64,000 nt of DNA from Haliotis asinina (lineage: Eukaryota; Mollusca; Gastropoda; Lepetellida; Haliotidae). The notes under the pieces are model-generated. The model was given only the letters and a program-made list of their open reading frames with translations, was not told where the DNA came from and searched no databases. Below, in pieces: positions 1 to 11,860 of this stretch (positions are counted from its first letter, which is position 1; every line of letters begins with the position of its first letter). The position numbers were made by a program, and so were the translations under genes. Location of the stretch: assembly GCF_037392515.1 (NCBI RefSeq), contig NC_090295.1, positions 13,473,001 through 13,537,000 on the forward strand, written 5' to 3'.

Positions 1-331
1 ATGCATGTTATTGTAATGAGATCTTCATTTTGTAAATGTTTTAGCTGTGACATCCACCATCTTACTGTAATGAGAATTTCTTGTTTAAGCAATGACATCC
101 TCCACGTTGTAGCTGTGACACCCTGCATGTTACTGTAATGAGCTGGTCATGTTGGGACAGTAGATATGATTGATCCATGTTGTAGCTGTGACACCCTGTA
201 TGTTACCGTAATGAGCTGGTCATGTTGGGACTGTAGATATGATTCATCTATGTTGTAGCTGTGACACCCTGTAGGTTACTGTAATGAGCTGGTCATGTTG
301 TGACAGTAGATATGATTAATACATGTTGTAG
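1..331 (+). repeat. 73-bp minisatellite abutting an SMG8 exon
   Basis: Three clear units and older degenerate ones, each holding TTGTAGCTGTGACACCCTG, TTACTGTAATGAGCTGGTCA and AGTAGATATGATT. The AGCTG core recurs at 111, 184, 257 and 330, exactly 73 bp apart; a decayed copy sits at 43. The last unit is cut off where the SMG8 exon begins, so its TTGTAG supplies the splice acceptor. The array runs off the left edge. Confidence 0.85.
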
Positions 332-3300
332 CTGCACCGACTGCCGAATGAGGAGGAGACTGATTCCAACAAACTGCTCCCTGTGTCGAGCCACTCCAGC
401 CAGCTCAAGTCCAAGGCGGCTTGTAACTGTGGCCAGACACAGGCAGACAAAGATGACCCATTTGACCATATGGTAATGTTTCGATGTTCAACTTTTTCTG
501 GAGACATTGCATGTTGTTTGATTTGTCCACAGTACGCATGGTATAAATCAATCTTGTTCATGATGGGGTGATGTGGAAGTGCAGTAGTTTAAAGTGTTTG
601 CTCTTCACGCTGAAGACCTGGGTTTGATTCCCTACATGGGTACAGTGTGTGAAGATATTTTGTTGAATATTGGTAAAAGCGGTGTAAATACAAACTCACT
701 CACTTACTTGTTTATGATGAATGTTGTTGTGAAACCAGATTAAAATATGTCCCCAGCACCCTTTGGTGGTAGTGACCAAATGATAAGGTGGTCTTGCTGA
801 TGTGTAAAGGTTTGATGATACAGAAAAGTCATGATACGATACATATTGCGATATCTTGGAATGATACAGTATGCTATCTTTACTGATTTTCTTCAAAAGC
901 GTATATTTTGACATCATGTAAATGTTGACAAAACCGTCAATTTCTAGTGAAAAGGCCAACGATATGCATCTTGATATGAAAAAAAGTATTGATATATTTA
1001 ATGTGTGATAAAGTATCACACTTATTGATACTATGTTGTTGTTGTGACTTGTTCACATCGTACCTCTTTTATGTGGATTCATGCTCATGCTATCAATCAC
1101 TCATTATTTCCAGGCTGTTTTCATATAGTTGGAGGGGTAGTTGAGTGGTAAAACTTTCTGCTTGTCATGCTGAAGAGCTGGATTCAATTCCCCACAATGC
1201 GTGAAGCCCATTTCTGGTGTCTCCCACTATCATGTTGCTGGAATATTGCTTAAAGCGGTGTTAAACCATACTCACTCACTCCTTACCAGTGCCATTATTC
1301 TTCTTACAGTAGTCTTGGTCTCTTGGAGAAGCTTTATGATAGTAATAGCCACCATTTCAAATTGGATATGGTGATGTTTTTATCAAGATATCACTCAGTT
1401 GGCAATACAGGTTGTCAGTTACCCTGGTTGTATGTATGACTAGAGGTATACCTGTGTTTTCAGTACGCCAACTTCGAGTTTTACAAAGCTTTGGAGGAAA
1501 CATGTTGCAGCAAGCTGGAGCACATAGACTTCCCAGTCTTCAAACCCAGCACCAGTGAGGTCCGAGCAGGCCAGGTGACCCCTGTGACGGCCAAGACTCT
1601 GCATCTGAAGACAGGACTGAGGGAGAGTCTGAAGTCCGAGGGAACAGGATCAGGTCTCACTAACCTCAGTCTGGCTCTCAGCTTAGGTAGGTGGATTTCA
1701 TGTCAAATATGGCATCATTGTTGAAACCAGGCCCCAATTTCTTGAAACAAACAAGTCTGAGTTTGAGTTTTTGCTCAAATATGAGAAAATGCAGGAACAT
1801 GCAATTTCCAGAATGAACGGAAATCGGTATCAAATGCAAATCTTTTGATGGAGTTTGATGGACAGATTTCTTTAGTTGTTTGGACCTTTTTATTTTAAAA
1901 AAATGCTGGTATATTTGGCTTACCTCTGAACTTTTATATAAATCGTTTGGAAAATTATGTAGATTTAAAATCCAGGCAAGATAAGTCATAAGCAAGAATT
2001 AGTTCTTTCATCATTACCAAGGGTATTGGTTGGTTCTGTGATGTGTAATTACTTGATACAATTTCACACATTCAGGGATTGGGAAAGAGAACATTCTCTG
2101 AATTTACTGCCCTTCTATCAACAGTAATGTGCAAAATGGCCCATGGTGAATGCCTTTCCCAATCCCGGCACATTTTCAGGAATATTTTGGATTATGTGAT
2201 AAGTGACATTAGCGTGTTTCAGTGGTTAAGAGTTCTGTCACCAAACTTTATGGGGTTCGCTTGAAATGTTGTTTGGCTGGTAGAGTGCATGAGAACTGAT
2301 TTGATGCAATTTAATATTGTAAACTAAATATGTATTTGTTTCGGGAAAAAATTGTATGGTAGCTTAACTGAGGAAGATATTATTGAGAGAATCACATTAT
2401 TTTAGGAGTGTGATTAAATTTTCAAATTTTGCTTGTTTTCTGTGCAGGTCAGTCTGGGGGGAGTGACCTTACATATGGCCATCGGAGTGAGTCGAGTCTG
2501 AACCCAGAAAACAGTCAACAGGGTGAGCCTGGTCAGCAAACAGAGACTACTGAATCAGAGCAGGTCCAGCATCCAGGTGAGATCTAGATCAGTTGCGGCA
2601 TATAGTTTTCATCTGGGCCTGCTGCTTGTGCATCCTCAATAACCTCCAAGTGTGTAACTCAATAACTGTATTGCATCTTTTTGAATAGAAAGGCATCAAT
2701 TTTTCCCCAAATCTGAGTCACACAGGTACATGGGGTGGTTTGCAGCTGAATTGTTTCCAATCAATTTCAAGGTCATAAGGAAGTGCTGGGGACTCTAGCC
2801 CTTCATTTTTCTAAATGACATTTTTGCAGCTACTGCAGATCTGAAGAACAGTAACAGTGCCACAAGACAGCACTCTACAACCGAGTACCTGCCTGGGATG
2901 ATTCATTCTGACTCCCCATCCGGACTCCTTCCCAAGTTCTGTTCCTGGTCCTTGTGTAGTCTCGGACCATCTAGCCTCTACATGCACACACAAGGTACAT
3001 CTTTCATTCAGATCTGGGAAGTGACGAGTGGTCCTCAGCTCACGAGCTCAGGTCACAAATCGGTTGAAGTTAAGCACCGTTTGGATGCTCATGCTGTTAC
3101 AGACATACAGCTGGATTATTGCTAATATTGCCGAGTCATGTGACTATAACCTTCTAGCACTCAAGAGGCAGCTTGGGTTATCCAGGGTGAAAATAATCAG
3201 ATTCTAATTACAGTGTCCAGTGAGCAACTAGTCAGATGGATACTAGGCGCTATTTAAGTAAATTATTAGTGGTAATAGCAAGTACCAGTAGGGTTGACCA

Positions 3301-4821
3301 TTGAATCGCCCACATTGAGCGGGCATTGTACCATTCAGTGTTCATATGAAGACATCTGCTCTAGGTCTGGACCTGCCAGGCTTCCTTCAAGGGAGCAACT
3401 TCCTGCTGCCCTGGGACATCACGGTCCGCACCGAGAAGGAGAAATGGCCAACAGTTGGCGAGACAGCTGGGAAGAAGGCACGACAAAGACGGGTTCCTAT
3501 CAAGGGTAGGGAGACTTAAGTGCCGGCGCAAAAAATAGTTTAGGCTCTTTCAATCAAGTTGGTAACACACTCCTGGCAGAGCCTTACAGACCTTTTAATA
3601 CCCCACTCAGTTGAAATGTTTTTGTGTCAAATGCTAGGATCGAACCACTAAATACCTGTAACTCTGTACTGAAGAAATGAGCATGAATGTTCATGCTGTT
3701 GATCTTTGAAATGTCTGGTCTAGGCTGGATTAGACTGATGCCAGATAGCTGGAATGTTGCGGCATACAACATCAACTCGCTCACTCACGTTCATGATATG
3801 GAATACAGACAATTTTGAAACTAGAATGCCCTCTTCCTACCCTTTCCTGTCATCAATCCTCATTACTCATGTGTACTCAAGTGTTTCATGTTTTCTTACA
3901 GAGGTAGGGGAAGTAACTCTGAGGGTATTCCTTGGTGATGAGTACGAGTGTCCTCGAGGTCACCGTTTCTTCTGCAGTGGTCCAGAGAAGATAATAAAGG
4001 TTTCAAGCACCAGCACGGTGAAGGTGAGTCTCAACATCACATTTACACCAAAAACGTTCAGTTCCACTCAAAACATTTAATAACCCCCAACTGTTTTACC
4101 CATTTCAGGACAATGCCAACAAGCTACTGACCATGGACATGCCTCTATACTGTCCCTGTCACTGCAGGTGAGTCCTTGTTGGCAACATGCACATACTGTA
4201 CAATACACAATGAATGCCATGTTTGTCTTGAAACGTAGCTATCAACTGGAATGAAATGTGATCAGTACCCTAACAGTGTTTTCTACCCTAGACCTGAGCT
4301 ACCCGGCTATTAAGACTTCGTTCGTGTGAAACATGCATACATCAGAAACACAAAACCACTAAACAAGCAACTAGGTGATGCCAAGTTCACACAACTGGCT
4401 TGCTTCTTGATCAACAGGAGTGCCAAAGGCTACATGGCACAGCTGATGCGGATATTTGTGGTGACTCCAGACGGGCCGATCCGAGTTCAGCTGAAGCCTC
4501 AAATCCAGCCGGCCCCAGGGTCATGTCCTCTGTTCTATCCAGGCAACGATGAATCTATGGCGTTACCACCTGGACAGATCTGGGTGCTCCGCTTGCCGTA
4601 TCCTTTTGTCAGAATGTCATCTGGCTATATTCATCAAAATCGGAAAGGTAAATGGTATTATCCAGCTCTGCAATTCAATTTTATTGTTCTTAACCTTTCT
4701 CAGTCACGTGTTCCTTGGTGACCAGGGTGTGTACAGCATGCCCTCTGACCCCCAACAGATTTCACTGTGTCACATAAAGAAGGGTCTGTTCCAGTACAAG
4801 GAGGTGTCGGCAGATGGTTGA
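332..4821 (+). CDS. SMG8: SMG8, C-terminal part (nonsense-mediated mRNA decay factor), spliced, 5' end outside the window
   Basis: SMG8 binds SMG9 and regulates the SMG1 kinase that phosphorylates UPF1 in nonsense-mediated decay. Exons read from the sequence: 332-472, 1464-1686, 2448-2576, 2830-2994, 3365-3505, 3902-4023, 4109-4167, 4418 to about 4615-4647, and about 4704-4821 (TGA 4819). All joins but the last keep phase. Family landmarks: CNCGQTQADKDDPFD, HIDFPVFKPST, LSLALSLGQS, TEYLPGMIHSDSPSGLLPKF, NFLLPWDITVRT, RFFCSGPEKIIKV, YMAQLMRIFVVTPDGP, LPPGQIWVLRLPYPFV. The tail DPQQISLCHIKKGLFQYKEV matches the usual SMG8 end, but reaching its frame needs a weak donor (AAT/GTCATC at 4615, or TTT/GTCAGA at 4607) rather than the strong AAAG/GTAAAT at 4647. 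Introns hold two SINEs. Identification from remembered family sequence. Confidence 0.93.
566..712 (+). mobile_element. SINE family A (tRNA-like head)
   Basis: In an SMG8 intron. The head carries a box-B-like GGTTTGATTCC after CTGAAGACCT; the tail AAAGCGGTGTAAATACAAACTCACTCACTT matches the family end (written in two parts it is AAAGCGGTGTAAATAC then AAACTCACTCACTT). Diverged. Confidence 0.75.
1132..1276 (+). mobile_element. SINE family A
   Basis: Same SMG8 intron, 420 bp further on. Box A region GGTAGTTGAGTGGTAAAAC, box B GGATTCAATTCCC, spacer CCCATTTCTGGTGTCTCCC, tail ATATTGCTTAAAGCGGTGTT and a CTCACTCACT end. Confidence 0.85.
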
Positions 4822-6223
4822 CTGCAGACTGAGCTGTTTGAATGGGAGTCAACCTGCAGCAGCCACAATGGGGCCAGGTGTTATGGTCATAATGTTCTTT
4901 GCCAGATCCATTGCTGGCAAAAATAGTCCCTAATATCAGGGTTGGTGACTTGTCATCACACCGTCAGATGTACTCTCAAAGGCACTGTTGCAAGCCTGCA
5001 AGGCAAAAAAGGTGTGCATTCAGAAATGGTTATTACCTTACCAAAATGCAGAGTATGAAACAGGGCTAGAAGTCTCATGGACAGTCGAAAATTACAGCTA
5101 GCCAACCCATATGGCAAGCTCAAAGCACTGGGTTGACATATTGTCGCTTACACAGTGACATCTATTGATGTTCTGCCTTAAATGTCTCAGATTCATGAAA
5201 TTGTTTTACCCAGTGACAATCTATGTCTTCAGCAACCTATGCTTGTAAGACTCATGGCCAAATAGCAGGAATATTTGCTGAGTCAGTCACTCATTATTCA
5301 TTTTCTTTGGATTGTTTGGGCTGGTAACATTTTGGCGTTACAAGGTAAAGAAATGAATAAAATAAATAAAAAAGAGGTAACCAGTGTTAATGTTATATAA
5401 TAGGTGCCACTTACAACAGGAATGGGTTGCTAGAAGCTCATTTCAGGTAGTTTACTGTCTTTGGAATTGATCTGGGTGCTGATGGTATGCTGTATGTGGG
5501 GCAAAATTTCAGCCAGACTCTTCTGGATTAAGAAAAATAAATAAAAGGTGAGAAACTGGTTTTCCAATCAATCAAGTCAGATTCATCCAAGACCACTGGG
5601 CACTGTTCTGGATGCTGATGCACAAACTAATTACCAGGTTGGTCTTAGTTGATGCTTGTTATCGTTGCCTGATACTGTAAAATGGAGGACATTCTGCATG
5701 AATTCAAGCACCAATCCTGGTAACTTTTGTACCATCCGTTCTTAAACCTCTAGGGAAAGTTATGTTAAGTGTTTTATTAGCACAACTGGGACAATTAATT
5801 CTGTTTTAAAATACATCAAAATGTACACGTATTATGTAAGTATGCCCTAACCCTGTGAAATAGGCCCCAGAACAAATACAGGCCATAATTGTAGATCCCC
5901 AATTCCACATCATGGACATCTGTCAGTTGGGGTCCTCGTACTTTTGACCATGATCATTAGAAACAAAACTAAGAGGTTCATTTGTGGTATTCACTGGAAC
6001 ACCAACACAAACCAATTATGTAAGTAGGTTATACAGGTTATGTTTGGGGCATGTGACCTGTTTTGTTTTGTTCTATGAACTTTTTACGGTTACTTTTTGT
6101 ATGAAATCGATTAGGTACAACTACCTTACATTAAGTTGTACCATATCCACTAACTCTTTTCAGGACTATGCAGTGGAATACATTCTCTTTTTATTGCCTG
6201 TACAAGGTAGTGGACTTTGGTGA
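4822..6223. other. SMG8 3' UTR and intergenic DNA
   Basis: Overlapping AATAAA hexamers at 5356-5370 are the best polyadenylation candidates for SMG8. Decayed SINE tail traces lie near 5240-5300. Nothing else recognised. Confidence 0.5.
5356..5370 (+). terminator. Candidate SMG8 poly(A) signal
   Basis: Three overlapping AATAAA hexamers about 535 bp after the stop codon. No transcript evidence; a second cluster lies near 5529. Confidence 0.4.
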
Positions 6224-6414
6224 AGGCGACTATGCTTGTCGTACGAGGTGACTGAGGTGACTCATGGGATCGGGTGGTCAGGCACATGACATCAGTTCAC
6301 AATTGCGTAGATTGATGCTCATGTTGTCGATTACTGGATTGTCTTGTCCAGACTCGATTATTTACGGACCACCGCCATATAGTTGGAATATTGCTGAGTG
6401 AGGCGTAACTCATT
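6224..6414 (+). mobile_element. SINE family B, + orientation
   Basis: One of the few family B copies whose RNA sense is on the + strand. It holds GGGATCGGGTGGTCAGGC (box-A-like), CTCATGTTGTCGATTACTGG, GACTCGATTATTTACGGACC and GGAATATTGCTGAGTG. Its first 60-80 bp are missing and it is well diverged. Confidence 0.85.
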
Positions 6415-7027
6415 TGCAGCATTGTTTCACTTCCTGTAAGGTGGCTTACAGGCAATCATAAACACAAGCGACATAGAACCTAACTCACTCATTGCCATTT
6501 GGGGTTGTGCTCAGGGACAGTGATGTTTCTGTGTAGGCACTCGCACCTTTTTCCAACAAGATTTCCCCTTACAAGAAGTTAACCTTTTCCCAAAAGTGAC
6601 ATAATTAGTTAGCTGATAGCAGTATTGTTGGTTTTAAAGATAGTTGACTGTGTTAGGAACAGATATGGGTGGCGATGATTTGGTATAACACCTGTATACT
6701 GTTTGGATTTGTTCAGCTTTCGAAGGTATGCAAACACAATGTATTCATACTTGCCTCTTTCCGTGACCATGACATCAAAAGTATTTGTTCACGGGAATAC
6801 ATATAGATACGGATTTACCTTCCTTGTCCAGAGACTATGAGTGACCCTCCCAGGCTGTTTTTGGTTCCATGCTTGTGGTCTAACCAGATGTTGCGGTCAG
6901 GCTCAGTGACTGATGCCTGTTCTGAAGTTCAAGGTTAAAGGTGCTTCTGGTGTCGGTGCAGTTGTAATGCTGAAAGTATAAGGACCACAAACAACGTAAG
7001 TAGGGAAGCTAACAAGCACCACTGACA

Positions 7028-7491
7028 TTGTGTTCAACGAAACATGTTCACGTCAAACAGGTACGTCAAGAGGATATGTGTGATAGACAATCGAGAAGCT
7101 TTGAAATAGGTGATAGCGTAGCAGTTAAAGTTCTAACTGGTCCTAAATCTCGCAAGAAACATTTTCAGACAGGTTTTGTTGTAAGTAAAATCTTTGGCGA
7201 TTTTCTGTGTGTAAATTCTAAAACAGCTGATACGCGACGTAAAAATATTTTGGTTAGTAAAGATCTTGTAATCTTAAACCCTACTGGAGGGGAGGAATGT
7301 GAGATGTAAACATGAGACGGACGGTCCCTTTAATTAGTGCGATACCCGTGCATCACACGTGACACGGTGAGCCAATCAGAGGGCGTCCGTGCTACATGTG
7401 TGCATCAGTCTCGTCTTGTCTTCTGTCTTGTCCAGTCGTCGTAAATAAATGTTTTGTGTGCCGGCCGGCGCCTTGATTGTTATCCCTTACA
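7028..7491 (+). mobile_element. Fossil 3' end of an LTR retroelement: pol C-terminal remnant plus one short LTR
   Basis: A 93-codon stretch (7028-7309) with a small basic beta-type domain (SFEIGDSVAVKVL ... GFVVSKIFGDFL) resembles the C-terminal part of an LTR-element integrase (weak inference). It is followed by a purine-rich tract and a 187-bp LTR-like unit, 7305-7491. The unit starts TGTAA and ends TTACA, and contains a CCAAT box (near 7372) and AATAAA (near 7443). The partner LTR and the rest of the element are absent, so this is a truncated relic; a Ty3-type family is the best guess. Age not determinable here. Confidence 0.5.
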
Positions 7492-7871
7492 CTACATAGG
7501 GGTGCGAGCACCTATCTGGATCCACCTGTCTTTTCTCCTGAAAATTGATTATATGACCCTTCTAAAGAATCATGACCGTGGAGATCAGGACCAATTTATT
7601 TAGCTCCACAGATCCTGAAAAAGGATATATCAGTAAGCTACAGAGAGAGTTAAATTGTAATATAACAATGGCAATGTCACAGCCATATCATGTCCAGTAT
7701 ATAAATATCTATTACTTCAGCTGGGATACTCTTTGTCCTCTTGGACATCTGGGTGTTGTGAGAAACAAACTCTATGCTAAGTTGAGCATAAGTCCCAAAT
7801 GTTAACATATACTAAAGCAATCTTGGTTTAATGAATGTTTAGTTCAACCGTACTCTGAACATAATTCTTCA
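7492..7871. other. Intergenic, nothing recognised
   Basis: No supported gene or repeat was seen between the LTR relic and the next SINE. Confidence 0.4.
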
Positions 7872-7996
7872 TGGTTTGACGCCCCTTTCTGCAATAACCA
7901 AGCGGGGACACCAGAAACACCGCGTCATGTGGGGAATAGAACCTGGGACATCAGTGTGACAAGCTAACACTTTAACCATCTGGCTACCCCACCACC
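7872..7996 (-). mobile_element. SINE family A
   Basis: Read on the complement: a box A/box B pair, with GGGGAATAGAACCTGGG on the + strand as the complement of box B, and CGGGGACACCAGAAACACC as the complement of the spacer. Diverged. Confidence 0.8.
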
Positions 7997-8866
7997 CTCT
8001 CTTCACACTAAATCAAATACATATGTCACGAAAGTCATGAGGGATGCCACATCGTTCACTTATCACTTGAAGTTAATCCTGATAACACCAGCCCAGTGAC
8101 TAGAGGTCGTCACTTATCATCCTTAACTGTTCCACGGGAGATGTTGCTTGTGAGAGATCAAACAACCGCTAATTCCTGTTTCAGTTTTAGCTATGAAATA
8201 TTTCAGCCATATTTAAGCCCAGGGCTAAAATTGGAAAATGAACAATATTTTGATAAAAATTACAAGAAGCGGATTTTATAAACGTCTTTAATCAGGAAAC
8301 TAGTCTATAAATTAAAAATTGAAAAATGTCTACTTGAGTGAGAACGCGATTGTCAGCCCAATCAATGCAAAACAAGCTACCAAGAGAGGACATCTACATA
8401 CATCTACAGTATTTAGAACTTTCAAAGTCTCTGCATTTAGAAACGGACGTCATTGCAAACACCCGTACTTTATATAGCCCGTGGGAATCGAACCCAGGGT
8501 CTTCGCGCAAACATTTGGTTACCTCAGCGCCCTCGTTTGCACAAATGTATTCAATTTACTCAGGTAGCGTCACAGTTAAAGTCGGTGAGACCAGACAACT
8601 TTGTTCAATGAAATGGACCTCACTTATTTTAACCATGCAGGAATCAAACCACGAGCCATCAACCTCTCCTGTACCTCACCTACTGCATAAATTCATCACC
8701 TTTGCAGTGTTAACCACCACCTGTCAAACATGGGCGACAAAATTATCAAAACCACCTTTCACACAACAATTAAACCGGCCACCGACCCATTCCTATCTCT
8801 CTTCCCGTGGTATTAAATACCACTGAAGACCCAAGTCGCCACTACACCACTGGGAATTTAGAAAGT
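7997..8866. other. Intergenic; long open frame judged spurious
   Basis: An open frame at 8338-8826 has no domain, skewed composition and crosses GTGGGAATCGAACCC, a tRNA/SINE box-B-like piece. No gene is supported. Confidence 0.5.
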
Positions 8867-9102
8867 GAGGGAAGGAGTTTAGTTTTACGCCACACTCAGC
8901 AATATTCCAGTTGTATGGCGGCGGTCTGCAAATAATCGAGTCTGGACCACACAATCCAGTGATCAACAACATGAGCATCGATCTGCGCATGAGCGATGGC
9001 GTGTCAACCAAGTCAGCGAGCCTGACCACCCGATCCCGTTTGTCACCTTTTATGGCAAGCATGGGTTGCTGAAGGCCTATTTTATCCCGGATCCTCACGG
9101 GT
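8867..9102 (-). mobile_element. SINE family B, joined to a Penelope-like scrap
   Basis: Near full length: TTTAGTTTTACGCCACACTC, GCAATATTCCAG, AATAATCGAGTCTGGACC, CATGAGCATCGATCTGCGCA, then CAAGCATGGGTTGCTGAAGG and CTCACGGGTG on the + strand. Its 5' (+ right) end runs directly into the Penelope-like fragment with no spacer. Confidence 0.9.
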
Positions 9103-9160
9103 GATATCTACAAAATCAACTGCGACAAGGCTTATGTAGGTGAAACTTCCCGTCCCATAA
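9103..9160 (+). mobile_element. Penelope-like element scrap (GIY-YIG endonuclease start)
   Basis: Translates as DIYKINCDKAYVGETSRPI, the first strand and YVGET core of the GIY-YIG nuclease of Penelope-like elements. The larger copy at 21.9-23.3 kb has CIYKISCDCGSSYIGEACRP at the same place. Only about 19 codons remain. Confidence 0.7.
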
Positions 9161-9274
9161 ACATAACAACTTAACAACTATCACAAAATCACACCAAAAA
9201 TCAGCAATCACTGGCTACATTATCAACTTCCTTATCACAACATAAATTGTGACAATATCATCAAAATATCACTT

Positions 9275-9512
9275 CCAGGTCTTCACCAAAAGAAAATGAC
9301 AAACATTTCAAATCAAAAGACCAAGGATATTTCATGCCATCTGCATATACAATGAATTGGTGAAGACAGGATCAATGACGGCTGGAGTGCTCTGCTCTAT
9401 CATAAAACCTCCAGGTCTTCAACAAAAGAAAACTGAGAAAATGTTCAAATCAACAGATACAATCCTTCAATCATAACCAAGGATATTTAATGCCATCTGC
9501 CTATACAATGAT
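9275..9512 (+). repeat. Diverged 136-bp tandem duplication
   Basis: CCAGGTCTTCACCAAAAG at 9275 recurs as CCAGGTCTTCAACAAAAG at 9411. Both are followed by ACCAAGGATATTT, ATGCCATCTGC and TATACAATGA at matching spacing. Confidence 0.75.
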
Positions 9513-9518
9513 CAGTCT

Positions 9519-9605
9519 CCAGAAAAGGGTTTCACACACTGTATCCAAGCAAGGAATATAACCATCATGCTGAGCAAACACTTTAACCACTAGCCCATCG
9601 CAGTT
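9519..9605 (-). mobile_element. SINE family A fragment
   Basis: Head portion only: complement of the box A/box B half (CACTTTAACCACTAGCCC on the + strand), with CACACTGTATCCAAGCAAGG. Confidence 0.6.
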
Positions 9606-9924
9606 TTCAGATGACAATCGTTCTACAACAGGAATTGTTTTAGAAATGGTGTAGAAAATAAAAAAAAAAGAAACAACCCCCATAACCACAATAATGTAAT
9701 GAAAATATCAGTTGTGTTTTGGATGCCATGTTGATACATTGTCTGGAATATGGGGAGGGAATACAATCAAATATTTCCCGGAACCAGCTCCCATAAGTTC
9801 GAAAAAAAAAACAAAACCCGCAAATCATCCGATTGCTGTAAGTTCTACAAGAGTGATCTGTTCATCAAGATGAGGGTATTATTATCCTATATCTCTGTCC
9901 CAGTACCAACCTAGCTAGACATTG

Positions 9925-10070
9925 AGTGAGTGAGTCAATTTAGTTTTACGCCGCACTAAGCAATATCCCGGCTATATGGCGACGGTCTGCATACAGACAA
10001 TACAGTGGGCCAGACAATACAGTGATCAACAGCGTGAGCATCGATCTACGCAAATGTGATACAATGACAC
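9925..10070 (-). mobile_element. SINE family B fragment
   Basis: GAGTGAGTGAGTCAATTTAG, TTTTACGCCGCACTAAGC, ATATGGCGACGGTCTG, GATCAACAGCGTGAGCATCG; the tRNA-like head is lost. A short internal duplication of the GACAATACAGTG piece is present. Confidence 0.85.
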
Positions 10071-11104
10071 GTCAATATAACGTATCCGCATATATTATTT
10101 AATACATGACTGCACTTTGAATTCATTAACTGTCAGCGTTTATGAATATCAACATCATGGTGACATATGCACGGTAGATAACGCTGTCTTAAGTTTGAGT
10201 TTAAGTTAAGCGTAGTCACACAAAGTTCGATCCACAGGCAACTTCCATCGCCTGTTCTGAATGGTGATTCTCGCAATACGTAACGATAAGCCTCGGTATC
10301 TGCAGATACTTGCGACACTGCTTTCGTTCGCTATAACTGGAAAATGCTTCGTGTCAAGTTACCAAACTTGAGTTAAAGCTCATATTCAGCAAACAACTTC
10401 TTTTTAACCCCAGATCAATAATGTAACTTTATCATTTCAAATAAAATGTAAACAGTAATAATTTCACACCTTGCAAATTGACAGCACACCTGTGGTCTAC
10501 TTGTTTACGTTGCTGCTCTGAATGTCCCATGGCCAGACACGTGACGTCATTGTCAAAACTTAAAACTTTGGAAACAAGTAAGGGCCATTTCTCATAGAAA
10601 ACTTAATGCTTTTAAGAACACGAGTCATTTTGTACCTGATGAGGCCGAGCTGGTGCCTCATTGCTTATTATTGCACACTACATGTCAACGTTGTACTCAG
10701 ATACGTTTCTGCAAGTCAGTTCGTGTGCGTCGTTGGTGTCTGTCACGAGCAGCCTTAAGAGTAACTCCCTGCATAATGCTTGTAAATATGCAGAACATTT
10801 GTCACTTTGCATTGTTTTGTAAATTAATAAACACAGAATAAACGTTTCATGGACATAAATACTGTAAATATACTTGGGGCTGCTCTAACTCTGAATGTGA
10901 CACAGGAGATTGACTATAAATGTCATCCTGCAATATTTTTAAACGTTTGAATAAAATCTGAAATATCACCAACACCTTGAGACAAATAAATCAATTATCA
11001 AGTGAAAATAAAATATTACGAACATAAATGTAAGTTGTGTTTCCTCATTTATCACAATAAAGTCACTTGTCATAAGCTTTCTTTGGTTTTAGATCCATGA
11101 TAAA
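10071..11104. other. Intergenic, no gene seen
   Basis: AT-rich. CACGTGACGTCA near 10540 combines an E-box with a CRE palindrome; with no adjacent start exon its role is unknown. Confidence 0.4.
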
Positions 11105-11341
11105 TGAGTGAGTGAGTTTAGTTTTACGCTGCACTCGGCAATATTCCAGCTATATGGCGGCGGTCTGTAAATAATCGAGTCTGGACCAGACAATCCAGCG
11201 ATCAACAACATGAACATCAATTAGGAATCAATGACATGTGTCAACCAAGTCAGCGAGCCTGACCACCCGATCCCGTTAGTCGCCTTTTATGGCAGGCATG
11301 GGTTGCTGAAGGCCTATTGTACCCCCGGACTTTCACGGGTC
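11105..11341 (-). mobile_element. SINE family B
   Basis: Near full length, from GAGTGAGTGAGTTTAG to TTTCACGGGTC. Its right part from about 11217 is included in the tandem duplication and recurs at 15639-15762. Confidence 0.92.
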
Positions 11342-11499
11342 AAAGCATATAAATATATTTGGTGCACAGCAGAATACCCATGGTGAAATCCAACTTGGGT
11401 TTCTGACCGTACATAACGTATTATTGCCCAGTTAGCTAACGGGTATTTGGTATACATCCATATACTATACTTAATGCACAAAGAAGTGAAATTTCCGTA

Positions 11500-11860
11500 T
11501 ATGTACCTGGATTATCCGTATTTCCCTTCTTACGTAAGGGGATGATAGTTGCCATCGTTCACTGTTCAGGAAATAATGCTGAACATTCGATTAAAAAAAT
11601 TCTTAAAAATGGAGTAATGTGAATTTTAAAACATTTCAAAATTTCGGCAACAATATGATGACCAGGTGATTTACCGTTATTCATGTAGGTGATGGCATCA
11701 TGAACTTCTACATCAGTTATTGGTGACTTACGAATGTATCAACTTCATCTAACGGTTTATCATCAGATACTTTAAAATCCACGTTAAAACTGCGTTTCTA
11801 TACTATTCAACTCATTCTTAAAATGGTTCATCCACAGATCTGGTTCAGACCATGTTATGT
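11500..11860 (-). mobile_element. Older LINE fragment: reverse-transcriptase N-terminal region
   Basis: The complement reads through decayed coding sequence with VEVHDAITYMNNGKSPGHH, AEILKCFK and TMATIIPLRKKG, the thumb-side start of a non-LTR reverse transcriptase (typical form LKNGKSPGPDG...PLYKKG). Several stops; separate from and more decayed than the I-like LINE next to it. Related coding traces may continue to about 12.8 kb. Confidence 0.6.

Noticed and set aside
8338-8826. 162-codon open frame
   Set aside because: No domain, no conserved look, crosses tRNA/SINE-like sequence; random opening.
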